From the NCBI GenBank assembly GCA_965372015.1, contig CBDVAP010000020.1, forward strand, positions 1 through 30,084: a DNA stretch of 30,084 bases, read 5' to 3'. Source of the stretch: JACZSB01 sp965372015. Lineage in GTDB: Bacteria > Fidelibacterota > Marinisomatia > SCGC-AAA003-L08 > TS1B11. Positions within the stretch are counted from its first letter, which is position 1. The number at the start of each line of letters is the position of its first letter. Positions 8,349 through 16,426 of this stretch are shown here, piece after piece. A program made the translations under genes and the position numbers. The notes below the pieces were generated by a model, which saw nothing but the letters and a program-made list of their open reading frames with translations, was not told the DNA's origin and ran no database searches.

Positions 8349-9649
8349 CAGACCGGCTCCCGCCGGGGCAGATAAGCCTCGAACTCGGCCCGGAATTTCT
8401 CAAGCAGGCCCCGCACCGGCCAGGAAACCGCCTCCCCGAAGGGGCAGATGGTCTTGCCGAAGCTGCCGTAAGAGAAATCGATGCGGCCGCCAATATTGTC
8501 CGTGATGTCCAGGAGCAGATCGATGTCCTCCGGACGGCCCTGGCCGCTGGTTAGGCGCCCCAGGATCTTCACCAACCAGGTGGTGCCCTCTCGACAGGGG
8601 GTGCATTGGCCACACGATTCATGGGCGTAAAACCGGGCCAGGTTGTAGCAAACCTGCACCATATCAGCCGTTTCGTCCATCACGATAATGCCGGCGGAGC
8701 CCAGCATGCTGCCGGCCGCCTTAACTCCGGGGAAGTCCATCTTCAGGCCGTCGATCTCGTTGGCCTTGAGCACCGGGGAGGAACTGCCCCCGGGAATCAC
8801 CGCTTTTAGTTTGTTGTCATCCCGGATGCCGCCCGCCAGGTCGTAAATGATTGTGGCCAGCTCGGTGCCGGAGGGTGCTTCATAAACTCCGGGCCTTTTC
8901 ACGTGCCCGCTTACACAATACAGCTTGGGTCCCGGACTATTGGGGTTGGCCCCGATGCCCCGGAACCACTTGGAGCCGTTATTCAGGATGTGCGGCAGAT
9001 TGGACAGGGTCTCCACGTTATTCACCACCGTTGGACACTGCAAGTAACCGGCAATGGCCGGGAAAGGCGGCTTGATCCGGGGCCAACCCCGTTTGCCCTC
9101 CAGCGATTCGAGTAACCCGGTCTCCTCACCGCAGATGTAGGCCCCGGCGCCCCGATGCACGATAATGTCCAAGTCAAACTTGCTCCCGAAGATCTGCTTC
9201 CCCAGCAGCTTGTGCTCCCGGCATTCCTCAATGGCGGTCTCCAGCAAACGGGCTTCCTTTACGAACTCCCCCCGGATGTAAATAAAAGCCAGGTGGCAAT
9301 CGATGGCCCGGCAGGCTATGATCATTCCTTCGATGACCTGGTGCGGATTATGATTGATCAGCAGCCGGTCCTTAAAGGTTCCGGGCTCACTCTCGTCGGC
9401 GTTGTTGATCAGGTACTTGGGCCGATTACCGTTTTTGGGGATAAAGCCCCACTTCATCCCGGTGGGGAACCCGGCTCCGCCCCGTCCCTGCAAGCCGGAG
9501 TCCTTAACCTCCTGAATGACCCGCTCAGCCGTCAGCTCCAACACCGCCTGCTCAGCGGCACTATAGCCCTGGTGCTCAAGGTAATACTTTATAGTGGTGG
9601 AACCGGGCCGGCCCAGATGTTTGGTGAGGATTGGTTGGAACTCACTCAC
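8348..9649 (-). CDS. nuoF: NADH-quinone oxidoreductase subunit F (FMN, NADH site), cluster B
   Basis: A 433-residue flavoprotein that oxidises NADH. Visible are GRGGAGFPTGMKW (about residues 56-67, FMN binding), NADESEPGTFKDR (83-95, NADH/FMN), ICGEETGLLESLEG (172-185), and N3 [4Fe-4S] ligands C346/C349/C352 with C402 in ICPFGEA. I chose GTG at 9649, which overlaps the nuoE stop as GTGA. A start further upstream at 9751 would overlap nuoE by over 100 bp and add residues outside the family alignment. With nuoE and nuoG it makes this cluster the NADH-dependent one. Confidence 0.96.
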   Translation of the reverse strand: MSEFQPILTKHLGRPGSTTIKYYLEHQGYSAAEQAVLELTAERVIQEVKDSGLQGRGGAGFPTGMKWGFIPKNGNRPKYLINNADESEPGTFKDRLLINHNPHQVIEGMIIACRAIDCHLAFIYIRGEFVKEARLLETAIEECREHKLLGKQIFGSKFDLDIIVHRGAGAYICGEETGLLESLEGKRGWPRIKPPFPAIAGYLQCPTVVNNVETLSNLPHILNNGSKWFRGIGANPNSPGPKLYCVSGHVKRPGVYEAPSGTELATIIYDLAGGIRDDNKLKAVIPGGSSSPVLKANEIDGLKMDFPGVKAAGSMLGSAGIIVMDETADMVQVCYNLARFYAHESCGQCTPCREGTTWLVKILGRLTSGQGRPEDIDLLLDITDNIGGRIDFSYGSFGKTICPFGEAVSWPVRGLLEKFRAEFEAYLPRREPV

Positions 9650-10119
9650 CGCAACTTGCCTATAATACGGTCTACTTTGGGTAAGGAGAGTCTCTCGTAG
9701 TAATCGTCGTTTATCTGCAAAACGGGCGCCGTGCCGCACGAGCCTAAGCACTCCACCTTGAGCAGGGTAAACTTACCGTCGGGAGTGGTCTCCCCCACTT
9801 TGATCTTATATTTTTCCTTCAGGTGGTCCACCAGTTGATCCGCCCCGGCCAGGCTGCACGAGAGAGTCTGGCACACCTGGAGCAGGTATTTCCCCCGTGG
9901 CTTAGTATGAAACATGGTATAGAAAGAGACTGTATCCATCAACTCTGCCGGTACGAGGCCCAATAACCGGGCTAAGGCCACGATTGTCTCTTTTAAAAGG
10001 TACCCCTCCTGTTCCTGCGCCAGATGCAAGGCCGGCAGGGCCGCCGAACGCTTATCCGGATAGCGCTTGAACAGGGCTTTGAATCGCTCTTTCCGCTCCG
10101 GTGTGAAAGCAAAACTCAC
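9646..10119 (-). CDS. nuoE: NADH-quinone oxidoreductase subunit E ([2Fe-2S]), cluster B
   Basis: A 157-residue thioredoxin-fold subunit of the NADH module holding the N1a [2Fe-2S] cluster. All four ligands are present: C83/C88 in VCQTLSCSLAG and C124/C128 in ECLGSCGTAP. The N-terminal helical part (ALPALHLAQEQEGYL) is typical. The GTG start overlaps the nuoD stop as GTGA; the length is normal. Confidence 0.97.
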   Translation of the reverse strand: MSFAFTPERKERFKALFKRYPDKRSAALPALHLAQEQEGYLLKETIVALARLLGLVPAELMDTVSFYTMFHTKPRGKYLLQVCQTLSCSLAGADQLVDHLKEKYKIKVGETTPDGKFTLLKVECLGSCGTAPVLQINDDYYERLSLPKVDRIIGKLR

Positions 10120-11315
10120 CGGTCAAGCTCCCCGGCAATGACGTTCAGGCTGCCCAACACCGCCACGGTATCCGAGATGGTCTGGCCGGGCATGATCTCC
10201 GGGAACACGGAGTAGTTGATCAACGACGGCGGCCGGGTGCGTACCCGATAGGGCTCGCGTCCTCCATCGCTTACAATATAGTAGCCCAGCTCGCCGTTGG
10301 GACTTTCGGTGGGCACGTAAGTCTCACCCACGGGCGGGGTGAAGCCCCGGTTCTCCATGGTCACTTCAAAGTGATGAATCAGCGCCTCGATCGATTTAAA
10401 AATTTCGTCCCGGGGCGGCAGAGTATACTTGGTGTCGGAGTCCACATTAACCGGCCCGGAAGGCAATTTATCCAGCACTTGTTCGCAGATCTTCAGGCTC
10501 TCCCAGATCTCATGGAAACGGACCATATAACGGTCGTACACATCCCCGTTTTTCCCAATGATCACGTCGAAAGTGAAATCGTCATAGGAAGAGTAGGGCT
10601 CCTTCACCCGGATGTCGTAGTCAATGCCTGAAGCCCGGGCTATCGGTCCCGTCAGTCCGTAGGAAATGGCCTGTTCGGGACTGATGACACCGATATGGCG
10701 GGTGCGGTCCAGCCAGATACGGTTATGGCTGAGCAGGCCGTCTATCTGCTCCAAAGCGGTAGGGACCTCCGCCAGCAGCTCCCGGCAGGCGGGGATAAAA
10801 TCATCGGGCACATCGCGCATCAGCCCCCCTATCCGGGTATAGCTGGTGGTAAGCCGCGAGCCACATACCATTTCGAACAGGTCGTATATCTTTTCCCGGA
10901 TGCGGAAACCATACAGGAATACTGTAAAGGCCCCTATATCCACCGCCTGCATGCCCATGGCCACCAGGTGGTCGGCAATGCGGGACAGTTCACACATCAG
11001 CACTCGCAGATACTGGGCCCGCTTGGGCGCCTCGATCCCCAGTAGCTCCTCGGCCGCCAGCGCGAAGGCCACGTTATTACACAGGGGAGAGAGGTAGTTC
11101 ATCCGATCGGTGATAGTGATATATTGATTGTAGCTTAAATGCTCGCCGAGTTTCTCGAAGCCGGAGTGCAGATAGCCGATCTCGGCATCCGCCCGGGTGA
11201 CGATCTCCCCGTCAACTTCCATGTGCACCCGCAGCGTGCCGTGAGTGGCCGGGTGCGACGGTCCAAAATTGAGTGTCAATTTCTCAGTGCTCAGCTCCTT
11301 GGCCGTCAGCGTCAT
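10116..11315 (-). CDS. nuoD: NADH-quinone oxidoreductase subunit D, cluster B
   Basis: A 399-residue hydrogenase-like subunit forming the quinone site with NuoB and NuoH. The N-terminal block NFGPSHPATHGTLRVHMEVDGE has the quinone-site His residues (H21, H25). TDRMNYLSP contains the expected quinone-binding Tyr at about 73. The C-terminus ends in the standard SDTVAVLGSLNVIAGELDR. The ATG overlaps the nuoC stop as ATGA. NuoC and NuoD are separate genes here, not fused. Confidence 0.97.
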   Translation of the reverse strand: MTLTAKELSTEKLTLNFGPSHPATHGTLRVHMEVDGEIVTRADAEIGYLHSGFEKLGEHLSYNQYITITDRMNYLSPLCNNVAFALAAEELLGIEAPKRAQYLRVLMCELSRIADHLVAMGMQAVDIGAFTVFLYGFRIREKIYDLFEMVCGSRLTTSYTRIGGLMRDVPDDFIPACRELLAEVPTALEQIDGLLSHNRIWLDRTRHIGVISPEQAISYGLTGPIARASGIDYDIRVKEPYSSYDDFTFDVIIGKNGDVYDRYMVRFHEIWESLKICEQVLDKLPSGPVNVDSDTKYTLPPRDEIFKSIEALIHHFEVTMENRGFTPPVGETYVPTESPNGELGYYIVSDGGREPYRVRTRPPSLINYSVFPEIMPGQTISDTVAVLGSLNVIAGELDR

Positions 11316-11851
11316 TCGAAGCTCCCATCAGCGGGCCATTTACTACCAATGGTCCGTCCCACTACCGGGAAGTCGTCCCGTTCACCAAGGCCCTGCAGGG
11401 GATAGTCCTTCCGCAAGGGGTGGAATCGAAAATCGTCGGGGTTCAAAATCCGCCGCAGGTCGGGATGCCCTTCAAACCGGATGCCGAACAAGTCGAACAC
11501 CTCCCGCTCTTGCCAATCGGCGGTCTTCCATAAGGGATAGACGGACAGCAATGAGGGATTCTCTTCATCCACCCAGGCGTGCACTACGATCCGCTTGGCA
11601 TCGTGCTGATTCAGGAGATGGTAGACCACCGAGTAGCGAGTGTGTCCGCCCTTTTCCAGGTGATCCACCGCCGTGATGTCCGCCAGGAAGTTGTAGGCGA
11701 AACGGGGATCGGTCTTGAGCATCCGTAGCAGCTCCAGGATCAGGCCACCGCGGATATGAATCGTCAGCAGACCCCGGAACTCGGTCACCTCAAGAAAAGC
11801 GTCCGGGAATTTGCCGCTCAGTAAATCTGAAAACTGTTTAAGTACCGGCAT
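11312..11851 (-). CDS. nuoC: NADH-quinone oxidoreductase subunit C, cluster B
   Basis: A 179-residue peripheral-arm subunit (30 kDa type) bracing NuoD and NuoI. The signature VYPLWKTADWQEREVFDLFGIRFEGHPDLRRIL is seen in two adjoining pieces (KTADWQEREVFDLFGI then RFEGHPDLRRIL). I chose ATG at 11851, five bases after the nuoB stop. The open frame continues upstream to 11968, but that would overlap nuoB by over 100 bp and encode unrelated sequence. Confidence 0.95.
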   Translation of the reverse strand: MPVLKQFSDLLSGKFPDAFLEVTEFRGLLTIHIRGGLILELLRMLKTDPRFAYNFLADITAVDHLEKGGHTRYSVVYHLLNQHDAKRIVVHAWVDEENPSLLSVYPLWKTADWQEREVFDLFGIRFEGHPDLRRILNPDDFRFHPLRKDYPLQGLGERDDFPVVGRTIGSKWPADGSFE

Positions 11852-11856
11852 ACGGT

Positions 11857-12360
11857 TTATCCCGGCCCGGTCCCAGCCGGCTGCCGGTAATGTTTCAGGG
11901 AATCCTGCTCGATCACCTTCTGCAGGCTTATCAATCCATGGAGTATGGCCTCGGGCCGCGGCGGACAACCGGGCAGGTAGACATCCACCGGCAAGAACCT
12001 ATCGATACCTTGAATGACGCTATAGGTGTCGAAGACTCCGCCACTGGAGGCACAGGCCCCCATGGAAATAACCCACTTGGGTTCCGGCATCTGCTGGTAA
12101 ATCCGGGTAAGCACCGGCATCATTTTAATGCTGATGCGGCCGGCCACCAGCAGCAAGTCGGACTGTCTGGGCGAGAAGCGGATCGCCTCCGCGCCAAAAC
12201 GGGCGATATCATGCCGGGAGGCTATCACCGCCATTAACTCGATACCACAGCAGGCGGTCCCAAAGGGCATGGGCCACAGGGAATTCTTCCGGGACCAGTT
12301 GATAAAAGCGTCCAGGGTGGTGGTCAGCCACTCGCCACGGCCGGTGCGCTCTACTCCCAT
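11857..12360 (-). CDS. nuoB: NADH-quinone oxidoreductase subunit B (N2 cluster), cluster B
   Basis: A 167-residue subunit bearing the terminal [4Fe-4S] cluster N2 next to quinone. All ligands are present: tandem C37-C38 in GTACCGIELMA, C103 in MGACASSGG and C132 in PGCPPRPEA. The ATG lies inside the nuoA end (GAATGGGAGTAG), giving a 10-bp overlap. Length is normal. Confidence 0.97.
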   Translation of the reverse strand: MGVERTGRGEWLTTTLDAFINWSRKNSLWPMPFGTACCGIELMAVIASRHDIARFGAEAIRFSPRQSDLLLVAGRISIKMMPVLTRIYQQMPEPKWVISMGACASSGGVFDTYSVIQGIDRFLPVDVYLPGCPPRPEAILHGLISLQKVIEQDSLKHYRQPAGTGPG

Positions 12361-12716
12361 TCCAAAACCCCTTTGCGCCAGATATAGACTAGTCCCACCA
12401 GCAGGACTGCCATGAAGAAGACCATTTCCCAGAAGATAAAGGAGCTCTCCGCGATGAAATCACGAAATATTACCGCCCAGGGAAAAAGGAACACTACCTC
12501 GATATCGAAAATGATGAAGACCAGACCAACAATGAAATAACGTATATTTAACCGGGGATGGGACTCACTCTTGGGGTCGACTCCCGACTCGTAAGGCATG
12601 AGCTTGACCGGGTCGGGCACCCGAGGGCCCACAAAATGGGACACCACCAGCATGCCCACGGCGAATCCAACCGCTAGCGTAATAACGAACAGGATGGGTA
12701 AGTAGTCGGCAATCAT
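12351..12716 (-). CDS. nuoA: NADH-quinone oxidoreductase subunit A, cluster B
   Basis: A 121-residue, three-helix membrane subunit. Seen: PYESGVDP (about 41-48; Ser replaces the Cys of the YECG form, as in several bacteria) and LNIRYFIVGLVFIIFDIEVV with the acidic residues D71 and E73. I chose ATG at 12716. The frame stays open to 12797, but that part would overlap the thioesterase gene and has no family similarity. It starts only 28 bp after the thioesterase stop, so there is little room for a separate strong promoter. Confidence 0.94.
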   Translation of the reverse strand: MIADYLPILFVITLAVGFAVGMLVVSHFVGPRVPDPVKLMPYESGVDPKSESHPRLNIRYFIVGLVFIIFDIEVVFLFPWAVIFRDFIAESSFIFWEMVFFMAVLLVGLVYIWRKGVLEWE

Positions 12717-12744
12717 GACGCTATCGCTACTCGTCCAACCCCGT

Positions 12745-13248
12745 TTACCGCTTTGGCCCCAGCCGGGCCAATCGTTCCGAGCGGCGCTTACCGGCATCCT
12801 GGTAGCGCCTCCGTTCCTCCTCGGTCTCCGGAATCACCTGCGGCACCAATGTAGGCCGGCCGTTTTCGTCTAAGGCCACAAATGTGAGATAGGCGGAGCT
12901 GGTGTGCCGCCGTTCGCCGGTCCGGGGATTTTCGGCCTCCACCCGCACACCTACTTCCATCGAGGTGCGGTCTGTGCAATTGACCGAAGCCTTCAGGATC
13001 ATCAGCTCTCCTACCTTGATGGGGTGGTGAAAACTCAGATTATCCATCGCCACGGTGGCCACCATGCCGCGGCAGTGCCGCATGGCCGCCATCCCGGCGC
13101 ACAGGTCAGCCAAATGCATCACCCGCCCTCCGAGGACATTGCCCGACAGGTTGGCGTCATTGGGCAGCACCAACTCGTTCATGACCACCTGGGAATCCGC
13201 CACTTTCCTTCCGGTTGACGAATGTTCGCTCTGGGCTGACTGGGTCAT
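12745..13248 (-). CDS. Acyl-CoA thioesterase, hotdog fold (YciA/BFIT-like)
   Basis: A 167-residue cytoplasmic hotdog-domain protein expected to hydrolyse acyl-CoA. The block NELVLPNDANLSGNVLGGRVMHLADLCAG (seen as NDANLSGNVLGG then RVMHLADLCAG) matches the acyl-CoA thioesterase family, with the catalytic Asn/Asp region at about 30-31. It is followed by TVAMDNLSFHHPIKVGEL and a charged C-terminal tail rich in Glu and Arg. I chose ATG at 13248; the frame is open to 13308 but would overlap nuoN. It lies between the two nuo clusters in the same direction, with 17 bp to nuoN and 28 bp to nuoA. It is not a complex I subunit; why it sits here is unknown. Confidence 0.88.
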   Translation of the reverse strand: MTQSAQSEHSSTGRKVADSQVVMNELVLPNDANLSGNVLGGRVMHLADLCAGMAAMRHCRGMVATVAMDNLSFHHPIKVGELMILKASVNCTDRTSMEVGVRVEAENPRTGERRHTSSAYLTFVALDENGRPTLVPQVIPETEEERRRYQDAGKRRSERLARLGPKR

Positions 13249-13265
13249 GGCCGGATGAGACTCCC

Positions 13266-14756
13266 TCAGCCGCCTGGATTGAAAATCTTGAGCGAAGCCC
13301 GCACCCACCCCATCAGAGGCGACCAGTAGACCCCGAATAGTAGCACCGGTACCATCAGCGCCAGAATTATTCCAGTCATAGCCGGGTGGTCGGAGACGGT
13401 TTCATCAGTAGGCTCCCCCTCCAGAAACATCACCTTCATAATGCGCAGGTAGTAGTATAAGGACACCACTGAATTGAGCACCCCCAGTACAGCCAGCCAC
13501 CAGAACTGGTGGGATGATATCAGGACGGAAAATAGATAGACCTTGCCCACGAACCCGGCCGTGGGCGGCAGCCCGGTAAGGCTGAACAGAAACACACCCA
13601 TGGGCACTGCTACCAACGGCAGTTTGAAACCCAACCCGCGCCAATCGTCTATATCATCGTAACCAAATTTATTGTGTACTAGGATCGCTACCAGGAAGGC
13701 CCCCAGATTCATGCACAGGTAGACCGCCAGGTAGAACATCACCGCCCTGAGCGCCTGGGTGTTGAGAATCGTCACCGCCATGAGCATGTAGCCGGCGTGG
13801 GCCACGCTGGAGTAGGCCAGCAGCCGCTTGACACTGTTTTGTTGGATGGCCAAAACATTACCGACTGTCATGGTCAGGGCGGAAAACAGGGCTATCACCG
13901 TACCGAACGCCAGGCCTCCCACCGGAAACCATTGTTCGGCGGGGAAGGCGGCGTTACTCCCGAAGGCGATCCCCAACACACGCAAGACCAGAGCGAACCC
14001 GGCGGCCTTGGGGGCCACCGACAGATAGGCGGTGATGGTGGTAGGCGCGCCCTGGTAGACATCCGGTGTCCAGAAATGGAACGGAACCATGGAGATCTTA
14101 TAGCCGAAGCCTACCAGAATCATCAGCAGGGCGACCAGGAGGGTCAGATCGCCTGGACCAGTGACGGAGGCCAAGGCCCGCTGGACCTCAAAGAGGTTGG
14201 TAGAACCTGCCAAGCCAAACAATAGACTCAGGCCGTAAAGCATGACGCCGGAAGAAAAGGCGCCGTAAATCACATATTTTAAGGACGATTCGTTGGATTG
14301 GCGATCCTCCTTGAGAAAACCGGCCAGGACAAACGAGCCGATGCTGACGATCTCGATGGATAAATAGATTATGATCAGGTCCTGGGCGGAGGCCATCAGG
14401 AACAGGCCGAACATGACCGCCAGCAGGAACAGGTAATATTCATGCCGGGGGGTTTTATTTAGCTGTCGGGTATACGGTGATACAAAGAAAATAACCGCCG
14501 TGGCGATCAGAAAGAGCCACTTGAAGAACCGGCTGAATGGATCTACCGCCAGGGCGCCGAAGAAAATGGCCTCCCCGGGATCGGTTTGGACCCACAGCAG
14601 GTAAGCGGTTACCGCCAGCGCCGCCAGCGACAGCAGCCGTACCACCCGGTTGCGATTTGCCGGTCCTATAAACACATCAACCAGGATGACCACCACCATA
14701 AAAACGGTGAGGGTCATCTCAGGCAGGAAATAGGTCAGGCTCTCGATATTCGGCAT
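13266..14756 (-). CDS. nuoN: NADH-quinone oxidoreductase subunit N, cluster A
   Basis: A 496-residue antiporter-like subunit of the membrane arm. Visible are IIYLSIEIVSIGSFVLAGFL (Glu at about 135), MVPFHFWTPDVYQGAPTTITAYLSVAPK with the helix 7-8 region and following Lys, and KRLLAYSSVAHAGYML. Length is normal. It is the only nuoN in the window: cluster A has it and cluster B does not. The ATG follows a 39-bp gap after nuoM. Confidence 0.97.
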   Translation of the reverse strand: MPNIESLTYFLPEMTLTVFMVVVILVDVFIGPANRNRVVRLLSLAALAVTAYLLWVQTDPGEAIFFGALAVDPFSRFFKWLFLIATAVIFFVSPYTRQLNKTPRHEYYLFLLAVMFGLFLMASAQDLIIIYLSIEIVSIGSFVLAGFLKEDRQSNESSLKYVIYGAFSSGVMLYGLSLLFGLAGSTNLFEVQRALASVTGPGDLTLLVALLMILVGFGYKISMVPFHFWTPDVYQGAPTTITAYLSVAPKAAGFALVLRVLGIAFGSNAAFPAEQWFPVGGLAFGTVIALFSALTMTVGNVLAIQQNSVKRLLAYSSVAHAGYMLMAVTILNTQALRAVMFYLAVYLCMNLGAFLVAILVHNKFGYDDIDDWRGLGFKLPLVAVPMGVFLFSLTGLPPTAGFVGKVYLFSVLISSHQFWWLAVLGVLNSVVSLYYYLRIMKVMFLEGEPTDETVSDHPAMTGIILALMVPVLLFGVYWSPLMGWVRASLKIFNPGG

Positions 14757-14795
14757 TGTTCTTTGCTATCTTCTCGTCACTAGTTGACAACCAAC

Positions 14796-16379
14796 TTACA
14801 TCAGTCCTACCATTTGGCTGGCCGCATTCACAATATTGATGAGTTTATCCATAGTAACGGCGATCACATCCAGGGCCGGGCTGGGATAGACCCCCAACAG
14901 TAAAATGATAATCATCAGCGGAGCCAGCATGCCGATCTCCCGGGGCGACATATCGCTCAGCCCTGACCATTTCTCATTGGGCAATCCCATGAACATCCGT
15001 TGGTAGGCCCGCAGGAAATAGATGGCGTTCAGCAGAATACCCAGGGTGCCGATGATTGTCAAGGTTGTGAAAACGGTAAAGCCGCCGATGAAGCACATGG
15101 CCTCACTAATGAAGCCCGAGAGGGCCGGCAGCCCCAGACCGGCGAAAAAGGTCAGGGCCACGAAACCTGAGAAGATCGGCAAGCCTACTGCCAGGCCGCC
15201 GAAACCGAGTTTACCGCGCAAGGCCTTATCTTTATAGTCCTGGGGGAAGACGATGTAACGGTGATGGGCCCGGTCGTAGATCACCCCTACCAGGAGAAAC
15301 AGGGCGGCCGTGATAATGCCGTGGTTGAACATCTGCAGTACGGCGCCATTCATCCCGAGCTGCGAGCCGGCCAGTGAGCCGCCCTGGCTGACACTCACTA
15401 CCGCCGCCATCCCCAGCAACACTATGCCCATGTGGCTCACCGACGAGTAGGCCACCATGCGCTTTAAGTCCACCTGGGCAATGGCGTTGGCCGCCCCCCA
15501 GATAATGTTGATCACCCCCAACACCGCCAAAGCCAGGGCAAAACCGATGGTCTGGTCGGGCAGCAGGGGATAGCTAATCCGCAGCAGGCCGTAGGTCCCC
15601 ATCTTCAAAAGCACTCCGGCCAGGATCACCGACACCGCGGTGGGCGCTTCCACGTGAGCCAGTGGCAGCCAGGTGTGGAAGGGGAAAATGGGTACCTTGA
15701 TGGCGAATCCGATAAACAGGGCGAACCAGATCAGCCACCGCATATCTATACCCCACAGCATCACGTCGATATTTTGGGCCTGGCTAATCAGTGTGATCAG
15801 GCTGAACGTGTGGGGGTCGCTGTAGAAGTACAGGGCCAGCATGGCCAATAGCATCAGCACCGATCCGAACAGGGTGTATAGGAAAAACTTGATGGCCGCG
15901 TATTGCCGCTGGGGGCCGCCCCAGATACCGATCAGGAAGTACATGGGTAGCAGCATCACTTCCCAGAACATGTAAAAGAGAAAGAAGTCCAGTGAAACAA
16001 AGACCCCCATCATACCGGCGTCCAGCAGCAGAAACAGGCTGAAATAGCCCCGAGGGGCTTTGGTGATCTTCCAACTGGCGATTATCGAAATAAAAGAGAG
16101 CAGGGCTGTGAGAAAAACCATGGGCATGGAAAGACCGTCAATACCCATGTGGTAATTGACATTAAATGATGGTATCCAGGCGGCTACAACCTCAAACTGG
16201 AACTGGCTCGTGCCCCGGTCGAAGGCCCATAGCACCCAGCAGGCGAACAGCAGCTGCACCCCGGTAAAACCGGCCGCGATCCAGCGGAATAGTTCATTCT
16301 GGCCTCGGGGCACAAACAGCATGGCCGCCGCCCCCAGCACAGGTAAAAAGACAAGGATAGTTAGAATCGAGGCATCCAT
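14796..16379 (-). CDS. nuoM: NADH-quinone oxidoreductase subunit M, cluster A
   Basis: A 527-residue antiporter-like subunit. Seen: FYMFWEVMLLPMYFLIGIWGG (Glu at about 140), IKVPIFPFHTWLPLAHVEAPT and VILAGVLLKMGTYGLLRI. Note WLPLAHVEAPTAV where the cluster B copy has WLPDAHVEAPTPG: the Asp of the common WLPDAH motif is Leu here. The two NuoM proteins are clearly diverged. It starts at ATG 16379 after a 47-bp gap that contains a perfect hairpin. Confidence 0.97.
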   Translation of the reverse strand: MDASILTILVFLPVLGAAAMLFVPRGQNELFRWIAAGFTGVQLLFACWVLWAFDRGTSQFQFEVVAAWIPSFNVNYHMGIDGLSMPMVFLTALLSFISIIASWKITKAPRGYFSLFLLLDAGMMGVFVSLDFFLFYMFWEVMLLPMYFLIGIWGGPQRQYAAIKFFLYTLFGSVLMLLAMLALYFYSDPHTFSLITLISQAQNIDVMLWGIDMRWLIWFALFIGFAIKVPIFPFHTWLPLAHVEAPTAVSVILAGVLLKMGTYGLLRISYPLLPDQTIGFALALAVLGVINIIWGAANAIAQVDLKRMVAYSSVSHMGIVLLGMAAVVSVSQGGSLAGSQLGMNGAVLQMFNHGIITAALFLLVGVIYDRAHHRYIVFPQDYKDKALRGKLGFGGLAVGLPIFSGFVALTFFAGLGLPALSGFISEAMCFIGGFTVFTTLTIIGTLGILLNAIYFLRAYQRMFMGLPNEKWSGLSDMSPREIGMLAPLMIIILLLGVYPSPALDVIAVTMDKLINIVNAASQMVGLM

Positions 16380-16408
16380 AAATTCGGTAATTCCTTCCTT
16401 CTCAGTCC

Positions 16409-16425
16409 CTCAGCACACTGCTGAG
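16409..16425 (-). other. Perfect hairpin between nuoL and nuoM of cluster A
   Basis: On the transcribed strand, CTCAGCA-GTG-TGCTGAG forms a 7-bp perfect stem with a 3-nt loop, starting directly after the nuoL TAA. No T-run follows, so it is not an obvious intrinsic terminator. It could be an mRNA processing or stability element that separates expression of nuoA-L from nuoM-N. Function is inferred only from position. Confidence 0.5.
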
Positions 16426-16426
16426 T

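Noticed and set aside
9650..9751. Upstream extension of nuoF to 9751
   Set aside because: It overlaps nuoE by over 100 bp; the GTGA overlap at 9649 is the pattern used throughout this operon.
12717..12797. Upstream extension of cluster B nuoA to 12797
   Set aside because: It would lie inside the thioesterase gene and adds 27 residues with no NuoA similarity; ATG at 12716 begins the first helix properly.
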